A stretch of 64,000 nt of DNA from Alphaproteobacteria bacterium. GTDB taxonomy: Bacteria > Pseudomonadota > Alphaproteobacteria > SMXS01. The DNA lies in NCBI GenBank assembly GCA_028284945.1, contig JANQQJ010000041.1, positions 95,792 to 159,791 on the forward strand. Direction: 5' to 3'. This document shows, piece by piece, positions 25,601-37,600 of this stretch (position 1 is the first letter of the stretch; the number at the start of each line of letters is the position of its first letter). A model generated the notes under the pieces. That model did no database searches, had not been told where the DNA came from, and worked only from the letters and a program-made list of their open reading frames with translations. The position numbers were made by a program, and so were the translations under genes.

Positions 25601-28600
25601 AACCGGATCCTGCGCCTTGTTATCAACGGTCATGAAATCGTTGATACCGTCAGGTGCGCTTTCGTCCACGTCCGGCGTGTCCGGATCATCAGCCAAGAAA
25701 GACCCCGTGTCCGGATCCTGAGCGCCCGTGTCGACCGGAAGCGGATCAATGCTCGCAACCAGCTGACCGCGGATCATGATCGGTGAGACACGGCCGGTGA
25801 CGTTAACACCACCATTACCGCCCCGAACGCTGGGATCGGTAATAACCGTGCCGTGACCACCAAGGGTACCGCCACCAAGAACCTCAACCACCGGTGAGCT
25901 CAGCTCAGCCTGCGACTGCGGTTCGATCACGAACAGCGGCTCTTCGGTCGTCGGATCGAGATCCTGGTTACCATCACCATCGGCATCAAGCGGCACCAGC
26001 AGTGAGCCACCGACATTCAGACGGCCATAGTGGATCTCTGTTGCCACGGTCTCCGTGATGAAGTTCGCCGGATCATTCAGCTCGTCATCGTCAAAGATGC
26101 CGTCACCATTACGGTCAATCGGCATCGGCATGTCGATGGGAGCGCCGTCGATCGTCACGTTGCCGTTCAGATCCCACGTACCCGGGCCAACTTTGTAGAG
26201 CAGTTCGGCTTCGGTGAGCGTGCCGCCATAGACGCCACGGTCTTCACCAGTGCCTTCACCGTACAGAACCAGCGTGTCGATACCGACATCCGTCTGCTGC
26301 TCAACCTGAACGATTTCCATCGCCGTGCCACCTTCGGACTCGTCGACTTCCGTTTCCGGATCGTCTACGACCATCACGATGGTCGGAACCATGGTCAGTT
26401 CAAGGTCTTGGCCAAGGTCGGCATTGCCGTCATTGACTGCATCGGTGTTCGGATCATCGAAGATGGAACCCGTACCCAGCGCCAGGATATCGTCACCGCC
26501 GTCGGTGTAGATGTCACCAAGGATGATGCCACCCGGGCTGTCGGTGACTTCACCGTCGTACTCACCTTCTGCTGTCCCGGTCTGGCTACCGCCATCCGGT
26601 ACTGCTGGAAGGTCACCATCAGTGAAGCCCGTCAGGGTCTGAGCAGCGTTTCCGCCGAGCAGATTACCCGTGGACGGTGTGTTAACGATGATTTCAGAAC
26701 CTTCGCCGCCCAGCACCGCAAACCGGTTGGTCTGCTGAACATTGACCATGCGCTCAATGGCAACATTGTCGACGACGTCGAAGTCGTTCATGCCATCGGG
26801 CACTTCGGCTGTAACGTTGCCGAGGTCATCCTGAGTAACCAGGTCAACCGGGACATCACCGAAGGCATCCGCGCCATCAATCAGACCGGCGTTGATGACA
26901 ACCAGAATGTCGCCGTCAACCGACCCGACATTAGCAGGCTGCTGCTGATCATCATCACCTTCGGTACCTTCGGATTCGCCGTCCTGGCTGCCAAAGGCAT
27001 TGATGGCCGCCACGGCCCCTTCAGGGAAGCCGATGGAGATGCCGGTGTCACCCTGCGTTTCCTCGTCCATGTCGTCGTCATCATCCATGGCAGGTGCCGG
27101 GGCCGGGAATTCGCCGGTGCCGGTTACGCGGATAACGCCGTTGCCGAAGTTAACGATCAAGTTCTCCTTGTTCGTCTCTCCACCAACATAGATGCCAGCG
27201 TCTTCACCGGTGATCAGCGCGTCATTGGCGACAACATTATCGGTGCCGTTGATGGCGATACCGACATGCGTGCCCTGGATCAATCCGACTTCGCCGCCGC
27301 TGGCAATGAAGTTGTCATTGTCAACGGAGATACCGATTGAGCCTTCACCACCGGTACTGACGATCCGACCGTTGGCGTTGATGATGTCGTTGCTATCCCC
27401 GGCAAGAATACCGAACACACCGCCTTCAATCCAACCGCCCATATTGTTGACGTCGTTGAAGTCGAGCATGTCGATACCCGCTGAGTCATCATCCGGGTTC
27501 GGACCCGTGAAGCCCACACCACCCAGGATCGTGCCCGAGTTGTTGACGGTGCTGTTGTTGTCCAACTCGATGCCATCATCACGGTCGCCCTCAATTGTGC
27601 TGCCCGCGGTGTTGTAGATCGTGGTGGAGTTGGCGGCGGAGTCGATGCCGTCTTCTTCACCCCGGATGACACCGCCCAAAGCAACGCCGGCGTCGTCATC
27701 AAGCACATTGATCACGGGAGCGCCGAACTCATCAAACGTGAGCGTCCGGACCGGAACGTCGGTATCCGCGTTGATACCGTTCCAGATGGTGTTGCCTGTC
27801 GACGAGCTATCAATGTGGACCCCGTCGCAATCCCGGCCATCGGCCTGGCACTGCAGCGAGCCACCAATGATCGACGATGTGCTGGCATTCAGGATCAGGT
27901 TGAAATTCGACCCATCAACGATCAACACACCGTTGTCTTCGCCACGGACCGTGCCGCGGTTGAACAGGGTGTTGCTGTCGGCATTGTCATCGAATTCGAC
28001 ACCGTCGTCGTCACGCCCCTCGATTACACCTTCGATGGCATTGATAATCACATTGTTCGAAGAACCGCCGCTACTACCATTGACTTCGATGCCGTCTTCA
28101 GCACCGGAAATCAGCCCGATGTTGATGACGTTATTGTTATCGGAGTTACCGGTACCGTCATCGTCACCGTCACCGATCGAAACACCGTCGGAGCCGGTTC
28201 CACGACCGCTCTGGATGTCCTGAGTAAGGTTCTCATCGAGCACCTCATTACCCATACCATCGTCCATGGTCGTGAAGTCCTGGACACCATCGCCAGTCGC
28301 CGCCGTCTGGGTACCGAAGGTCGGCCCCGGGGTCAGGTCCTGACTGATGTTGTCCTGTGCAATGGTGTTCTCTTGCGCACCTTCGCTGCGGATTACACCG
28401 GTTGCAGTGTTGAGCAGGAAGTTACCCGAACCGTCAATATCAACACCATCGTCGGCATTGTTGGGATCAGTGGTTCCATCGTCGGAGCTGATGTCGGCAT
28501 AGTTGATCACAACATTATCGTTGCCATCGATTTCAACGCCTTCATCACCGCCCTGGATGGACGAGCGTGAGCTACCAACAACGTTGTTAACCAACACGTT

Positions 28601-31600
28601 GTTAACGCCGTTCAGTTCAACACCATCGTCATCACCCGTTGCCGAGCCGTTATTCACGACCAGGTTCCGGTTCGCAACCTCGATCGCATCGTCGCCGGCA
28701 TCGATAGTGCCGTTGTTGAAGATGCCACCAGCGTTACGGGCCAGAACAGACGTCGGGGCGCCCGGTTCCGGATTGTTGACGGTCACGAACGCATAGCCGT
28801 TGTCGTTGTTGGCGTTAATGCCGTCACCAATCTCCGTATTGATGGTCAGGTCACTGTTGTTTTCGACGTAGTTACGGTCTTCGACGTGAATACCGATGTT
28901 CTCAACGTCAATCGTGCCGTTATTGATGACAATATTGTCGTTGTTAACCTCGATGCCATTCCAACCGGTGATGGTGCCTTCGTTGACGACCTGATTGAAA
29001 TCTTCAAGGAAGATGCCCGTACCGTCGTTGTTGTCGTCGGTATCGGCATTGATCGTGCCGGTGTTGACAACATCCCAGTAGCTGCCGGTCTCGGCAACGC
29101 TGTCATTGTTGTCGTTGCCGGTGATGCCATCATCGTCGGCATTAATCGTGCCGTTGAATTCGATGATTTCCCGTGAGGCTGCCGTGCCATTCTTGCCGAG
29201 AACGATACCGTCGTCCCAGGCGTTGATGATGATGTCGGCGATATTCCAGTCGTTATCGGAAGAGAAGTTCGTGATGCCATCGGCTTCGGCATAAAGTGAA
29301 ACACCATTCAGGTTAAGGATGTTACCCACGCCTGAAACGTCCACGCCATCACCGCCAGCCCGAATGCTTTCGGCGACTGTGATGATGTTACCGGTGCCCG
29401 ATACAGACAGACCGTCATCATCATCACCGCCACCGGCATTGATGCTGTTGACGGTTGCTTCGTTGGCATTGCCAGCGATCACCAGACCGGAGCCATCAAA
29501 CGACGTCAGGTCGTTGGCGTCGAAGTCATTACCGTCGCCGGTAATGGAAGCCGCCGTACCCGTGGACCGTACATTGTTGTATTCAACAATGTTGCCTTCA
29601 CCCGAGATCTGGACGCCATAGCCGTCTACAAATCCACCAAGATCCGTAAACGCCAGGCCGGAGATGCCGTTGCCGACTTTGCCGATGTCCGTGAAGAAGG
29701 ACGCTGTGCCGTTGGTCTGATCAATGATGTAGATATCATCTTCAGTGCTGAGGCCATTCGAACCGGTCACGGCGTAAAGGACGTCGCCCGGACCAAACTC
29801 AAACTCGCCGTCAACGCCTGCACCGCCGCTGAACAAGAAGGTCAGCGAGCCGTCGCTCTTGTCGACGGAATTGAAGGAGCTGAAGTTTTGCAGCACAAGA
29901 TCGCCGGTCGAGTCAGTGTCGATTGCAACACGGCTGTACTGATCGCCATTGTCGCCCAGCGCCACGGTTGCACCCGTATTCGGGTCAATCGTGAAGACTG
30001 AGTCTGACGGGGAGCCGATTCTGTTGACACCATAGAGCGTGTCGGTGGTGTCATCGTAGGTGATGCTTGATGCACTCGTAGCAAACCCGTTCAGCGTCGT
30101 AATCGCCGTCAACTCGCCCGTTTCCGGATCAAGCATCATGAGGCGAGGCGTATTCGTATCCGCATTGCCTTCCATGGCATAGACCTGACCCGTATCCGGA
30201 TTGGATTCCAGATCAGAGATGCGGACACTGAACTCGTCAAACACCTCGATGACGTCACCCGTGTCAGGATCGATGTGGATCAAGCGTGACGGTGACCGGC
30301 TTTCGCTCGGACGCCCGACGGTCGCCAGCATAACGGTTTCGCTGTGGTTACCACCGATATCTCCACCCGTAACGATATTGCCGTCACCGGAGATGTTGGC
30401 GCCACCGATAGAGTCATTGACCGTGATGTTGCCGGTGTTAACGACATTGTCGTCACCGGAAACGTTCACGCCAATTTCACCTGCGGTCACATCCGTGGTG
30501 TTGATGATATTGCCGTCACCGACAACGTCGACACCATTGTCACCACCATCAACGGTGGCTGTCGTGACGATGTTGCCGTCGCCGGAAACATTCAGGCCGT
30601 CGAGGTCACCGCTGACATCAAGGGCATCGAGAATGTTCCCGCTACCACCGATGTCCACACCAACGCCGGTGTTACCTTCAATGTCGTTACCGACGTCAAT
30701 GTTGTTTCCGGACCCACTGACGGTCACGCCGCCAGTACCGGTCACATTATTAGTCACATCAACATCGTTTTCGCTGCCGCTAATGGCAAGGCCGGTGCCG
30801 TTGTTGCCCGTGATTGCGCTGACAGAAACATCGTTGTCATCGCCGTCCAGGTTCACACCGCCATTAACACCAACAACGGTGCCGGTGCTCGTGAAGGAGT
30901 TCTTGTTGCCTTCCGAGTCAATGGCCCAGCCGGTGCTGTTGCCAATACCGCCAAACTCAAACGTGTTGTTGTCGCCAACGTTGCTGATGCCGTCACCATC
31001 GAGGCCCTGAATGGTACCGCTGATGTCGAATGTATTGCTGTCACCCTGGTTATCGATACCGATGTCGCTGGAAACCGAGGACGTTGCGTCGACCTTATTG
31101 TCGTCGCCTGTGACGTCAATACCGGCGCCGGCAACCGTGCCAACGTCGGCCGTGTTGTCGTCACCGTCGATGTCCAGACCGCCTGTAACGTTACCCGTGT
31201 CAGCAGTGTTGTCGTCACCGGTGATTTCGACGTTACCAGCAACCGTGCCAACGTCGGCCGTGTTGTCGCTACCGTCGATGTCCAGGTCGCCTGAAACATT
31301 ACCGGATTCGAGGTTGTTATCGTCACCACCAATGGTCGCTGCGCCGGCAATGGTGCCAACATCGGCGTTATTGTCGTCGCCGGTAAGCGTAAGCGCACCG
31401 CCGACGTTGCCGCTGTCGATGTTATTGTCGTCACCCGTGACTGAAACAGCATCGCCGATGGCGCCGCCATCTGTGTCAACATTGTTGTCGTCACCGGTGA
31501 TCGTCAGCAGGGAGCCGATTGAGGTTGCGTCAACCCGGTTGTGATCACCGGACAGGATCGTTGAACCGCCAATCGTGCCAGTGTCGAGGGTGTTGTCGTC

Positions 31601-34600
31601 CCCAAGAAGGGCGACCGTCGTCGTCACATTGGCGCTGTCGACATCGTTGTCATCGCCTGTCACATCCAGGCTGGCCAGGTCGCCCGTGGCCGTGACGTTG
31701 TTGTCGTCACCCAGAAGGTTCGTTGCACCCGCAGAGGTGATATTGGCCTTGTTGGAGTCACCGGTAAACGCCAGCGTCCCGCTGATTGCGCCGGCATCCA
31801 GGTCATTGTCGTCACCATTGATGTTGACCAGACCAGTGATGTCACCCGTATCGATGCTGTTGTCGTCACCACCGTTAAGGACGATGACGTCACCGACCAT
31901 GCCGGTGCTTTCGACATCATTGTCGTCGCCATCAATCTGGACCGCAATTCCGTCTGTGCCGGTGATCAAACCGCCAGCATCGACGTCGTTGTCGTCACCG
32001 TTGATGTTGACGCCAATAACACCGGTGATCGAGTTGCCGGTGGTCGTGACGTTGTTGTCATCACCATTGATGTCCACACCATTGCGATTCGCTGAGGTAA
32101 TCGACTCTGCGACCACGTTGTTCAGGTTCCCATCGATATCAAGGCCATCTTCAACAACACCCACATCAATGCTGATATTGCCGTTACCGTCGATGTTCAA
32201 CTCGCCCTCAACATTACCGGCGCTAAGAGTATTCTGATCACCAGTGATGTTGGTGTCGCCACCGATGTTACCGCCATCCGTATCGACGTCGTTATCGTCA
32301 CCGTTGACCGTCAATGACAGGCCGATGGACGTCAGGTCCAGATTATTGTCGTCACCGGCAACCGAAACAGATTCCGTGACCGCTGACGCGTTAACGGTGT
32401 TCTGTTCACCCGTGACTGTGACGGAGCCTTCGATCGTGTTGCCATCATAGTCGTTGTCATCACCAACCATGGCCAACGACCCATTGGTCAGATTGCCATC
32501 ATTATCAACGTCGTTGTCGTCGCCATTTATGATGACGCTACCGTCAATAGAGTCTGCGGAGACGTCTGAATCGTCGCCCGCAATGCTGATGGCCGTACCA
32601 CCGGTGCCGGTGATGCTGCCGTCGACAGTCACGTCAGCATCGTCACCCGCGATAACCACACCGCGCTCGCCTGAGACGTCACCCGTTACGTCAACATCCG
32701 TGTCACGCCCAATGTTGATCGCATCGCCCGTGCCGCCACCGACATTGCCGTCAATGAAGACGTCATTGTCGCGGCCGGCGACCAGGCCACCGGATCCACC
32801 CGTCAGGTCGCCACCGATGAACACATCGTTACTACGGCCGAGCATCATGCCCAGGGTTGACCCGTTCACACTGCCGTCAATGTCGACGATGTTGTTGTTC
32901 TCAAGCTCAACACCGGCTCCACCTGCGGCATCGATCGAGACACCACCGTCTTCACCAATATCAATGATGTTGCGGTCGCCACCGACGATACCGGCGCCTT
33001 CGGCGTCGATGTCGTCTTCAACGTCGACGATGTTCTGGTCGCCCATAATGATGCCCGTGCCGCCAGCGGTGATGCTGTCGACCTCGAGCTCATTGTCGTC
33101 CTCCATCGTCACACCATGGTGAATACCGAGTGCGCCAGCGATAACGTCACCTGCTTCGATTTCGTTGTCGTCACCGGCCTGAATGCCGATGGTGCCAGCA
33201 ACAACGTCCTCAGCAATATCGACTTCGTTGTCGTCACCAAGATCGAGGCCAATGGTTGCGGACGATACTGAAACACCCGCATTGTCGCCTTCGACATCAA
33301 TCTTGTTGTCGTCTTCAGCAACAATGCCCGCACCGCCAGTGCCGCCATTTCCGTCTGCATCGATGTAGCCTTTGACCTCGACGTCATTGTCGTCACCCAG
33401 GTTGAGGCCGTCACCGCCGCCCGCACCGGTACCAGCGTTGATGTTGCCATCAACGAGGATATCGTTGTTGTCGGTTGCGGAAATCGCCGTGCCACCCGTA
33501 TCGACATTACCGGTGTCGACATCGTTGTTGGAGCCAACGACGATGAAGCTGCCGCCCGCGATGACGTCGCCGACATCGATGCGGTTGTTGTCAAAGCCGT
33601 TCAGAACAAAGGCATCACCACCGGCATCCAATGTGCCAGCAACGGTGATGTCGTTATTGTTGCCCCAGATTTTAATGCCGTCACCGTCAACGTCCACACT
33701 GCCATCGATATTGATGATGTTGTTGTCACCCATATCGAGCGCGGTGCCGATCACGATGCCGTCACCGGTTGCCGTGACGTCGCCGCCAATGTCCACCAGG
33801 TTCGCATCATCAAGGATCAGCGCGTCGCCGCCCTCAGCGTTAACGTTGCCATCGACCAGCAGCGTATTGCCACTGCCCAGATTGACCGCGTCGGTCGCAC
33901 CTTCGACAGAAGCCGCATTGATGGTGTTGCCCGAGCCGCCGGTGACTTCGATACCGAGGGCCGTTGCACTGTCAATCGCACCATTGGTGCTGACGATGTT
34001 GTCGTCGCCATTGATCGTAACTGCGTTGCCGGCCGTACCGGTGATATCACCAGCGCTGGACACATTGTTTTGGTTGCCGGCGATGTTGACACCGGTCGCG
34101 CCGCTGATGGTCGCAGCTGCTGTTGCCGCGACATCGTTGCCGTCACCCGTTATGTCGACACCTGCGCCGGTGCCACCGGAAATCGTACCGGTTTCGACGT
34201 CGTTTTCATTACCGTCGATCTGAACGCCGTCCTGCACACCGGTGATTGCGGTGGTGGCCGTGACGTCGTTTTCGTTACCGGTGATGTTCACGCCGTCGGT
34301 GCTTTGACCGTCAATCGTGCCGCCGGAAGAAACGGTATTGAAATCGCCCGAGATGGACGCGCCCGCGCCGCCGGTACCGGTGATGTCGGTACCTGCCTGC
34401 ACGGTGTTATTGTTGCCGCCAACGACGGCACCGTTCGTGGTGCCCTGAATGAAGGTATTGGCATCAACAACGTTGCCGTCGCCCTGGATGATTTCGACGC
34501 CATTGCCGCCCAGGCCTTCAATTTTCCCGTTGGATTCAACGACGTTTTCATCGCCATTAATGGTCACACCAACCGTGCCACCCTCGATGGACATCACGCC

Positions 34601-37600
34601 TTCAGCGGAAACCTGGTTCTGGTCGCCAGTGATGTTTACGCCCGCGGCGCTTGCACTGTCGATGGTTGAGGCCGTCACCGTGTTCTGGTCACCGGTGATC
34701 TGAACGGCGTCCAGATTACCCGTGATATCACCATCCACATCGACAACATTGCCGTCGGACGGGGCCACACTACCAATCTGCACGCCTTCTTCAGTGGCGC
34801 CATCAATGCCAAAGCCGCCAACATTAACCGTGTTGCCAGCGCCATTGAGCTCGACACCGTCCTCGGTGCCGGTAATGCCAAAGGCTTCAACAACGTTGCC
34901 AGCACCGGTGGCATTCACGCCGTCGCCGCCCAGGCCGTCGATAAGACCATCTTCGGTAACAATGTTGTCGTTACCGGTGATCAGGACGCCCGATGTTGCA
35001 CCAGTGATGGTAACAGGTGAGTTGGAGTCTACCTCGTTGTCGTTACCAACAATGTTCACACCCGCGGCGTTGTTGGACTGAATGCCCTGCCCCGCGATAA
35101 CCAAGTTGTCGTTGCCGGTGATTTGAACAGCATCCTGATCCGCGACAATGCGGCCCGTCGTTGTGACGGTGTTGCCGTGGGCTTCATCGCCGGTATCGCT
35201 ACCGATCTGAACACCTTCGCCATTAGTGCCGGTGATTCCGCCGGAACCAACTTCAACCAGGTTGTCGTTACCGCCGATTTCGACGCCGTCCCAGAAACCA
35301 CCGATGGAGCCGGTCAGGCCCGTGCCGACAAAGTTGTCGTTACCGTTGATCTCCACGCCGTCTCCGCCGGTTGCACTGGAAATACCCAAGTCGGCTGTTA
35401 CTTCGTTCTTGTTGCTGTTTTCATCAATCCGAAGACCATCGGCTGACCCGCCTTGGATCGCGCCCGTGGTGGATTCAACCACGTTATGGCTGCCATTGGT
35501 GATCAGAACACCTTCGAGCGCACCTGTGATGTTGCCGTTCACAATGACATCGTTGTGGTTACCATTGTTGATCACCACACCGGGGTCGCCCGAGACGAAA
35601 CCAGCGACGTTAACGACGTTATGGTCACCGCCGTCAATATCGACGCCGTCGCCATTCTCGGCCGTTACGTTACCGTCAGTCGCCACAGCGGCAATACCGG
35701 CACCCGCGCTTGCAACCACGTCAACCACGTTGTGGTCGCCCGTGATGTTGATGCCGTCTTCGTCACCGGTAATGTCGGTCGTATTGACGATATTGGTGTT
35801 GCCGTTGATCTGCACTGCGTTGGCGCCCAGATCCATCGCATCCGTATCAATCAGACCATTTTGCGAGTCGACCTCGTTGAAGTCGCCATTGATCAGCAGT
35901 GCCGGACCCATGCCACCGATAAGGTCGCCATCGTTGAACAGGTCGTTACGGTCACCGTCGATCCGAACGGCCGTGTCCATGGACTGGATCAGACCACCGT
36001 CTGCAGCACCGAGCAGGATTGCTGCTGCTGAGACCGGCGTGCCACGAAGGTTGTCCGCGTCATTGTCATCACCTTCAAGGTGAAGACCGATCGTTCCAAC
36101 ATCGATGACACCAGTGTTGGTAACACCCGCCTGAATGACTTTGCTGGCGGCGTTCTGCACCTTGATGCCGCCGCCTTCGCCAACGATGAAGCCCGAATTA
36201 TCGACCTCTGCACGGTCGCCCAGGTTTATACCAAAGCTGCCATTACCATCGTCATCGGCAACGTTACCTGTTCCGATGAGACCACCGTCCTGGTTAGTGA
36301 CGAAAACGTCATCGCCGCCGACAATGCCATCGTCCTTGGCAACGATGTACGCGTCAGAAGTGTTAATGACGACCTGGCGCTCTTCCGGCAGGAAGCTGCC
36401 GCCATCACCAACCTGAATGCCATCATCTTCAGCAATGATCGCATCAGCGTTCGTAATCACGCCCTGGGTTTCGCCGTCAACGTCTGCATGGATACCATCA
36501 CCACCGGCGCCGGTATCGTCGACGCCGTCCGCACCCATAACAGGCTCAAGCCCACTCAGGTCGATTTTGTCTAGATCGGCCGCAAGCAGCTCGACTGCCA
36601 ATGGACCGGGGACGCCTTTGTTGACGCTGACGCCATTACCCATGCCGGATTGAACCGTAACGATTCTTCCGTTGTTCGTAATGGTGTTGCCACCGCCCGT
36701 GACCTCAATGCCGTGGCTGTCAGCAGTTGCTGTCGTGCCCGACTGCAGCAAACCATTGTTGGTGATGATGTTGTTGGCGCCGGCGTTGATACCGTCACCA
36801 CCATTGCCCGAAGACAGTGAGCCGTCAGACAAGCCACCAAAGATGATCTGGCCCGTATCGAAGTTGACCACATCGAAGTAGTCATTGACGCTGATGCCAT
36901 CATCGGCGGCAACGATCATGCCTTCATTGTCGAGGTGCTCGTAGATGATCTCGGGGGCGCCAAGCAGTTGCTCGGCGGGGAGGGTTTCACCCAAACCGTC
37001 GATGCCGTCTTCATAGGCGAGACCGTCACGGCCCGCGAAGATGAAGGAGTCCGCATCGGACTGGTAGACACTCTCTGAGATACCCGTCGGGTCGATGCCC
37101 TCAGGACCCGTACAATTGGTGGCAATCTCGCAGTCCTCACCAAGATTGGTGTGAATGGTTCCTTCCATCCGGACACCATCGCTATTGGTACCCTGCGCGT
37201 AGATCTCACCACCGGAATTATCGACATCACTGTTGGTGTTGCTGACCAACACACCGTGACCGGAGCCATCGGCACCCGCGCGGATCACGCCGGAGTTGTT
37301 CACATCGTTGCCAGCGCCATCGTCATCGGCTCCACCGAAGAGAGCTTCAAAATAGCTATCAATGGAGTCATCGCCTTCAAGCACAACACCGTTGCCAAAG
37401 CCACGAACCAGACCGAGGTCGCCAATGTTCAGAACATTGGCGTCGGCCGTTGGGTCCGTACCGTCAACGACGTAACCGTCACCCATGGTCGAAATCAATG
37501 AGGCCGGGTCGGTACCTGTTGTGCCGATATTGGTGATCGTGTCCTGCGACGGATTGATCAGCATACCTTCGGTATCTGCATCACCGTCAGCCTGAACCAC

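Noticed and set aside
31109..31870. Regularly spaced repeats resembling a CRISPR array
   Set aside because: The period is 54 bp and in frame with coding repeats, no invariant direct repeat of 25-35 bp with unique spacers is present, and no cas gene is near.
31109..31870. RTX toxin-type calcium roll
   Set aside because: The GGxGxDxUx nonapeptide is absent; only the 18-residue period coincides.
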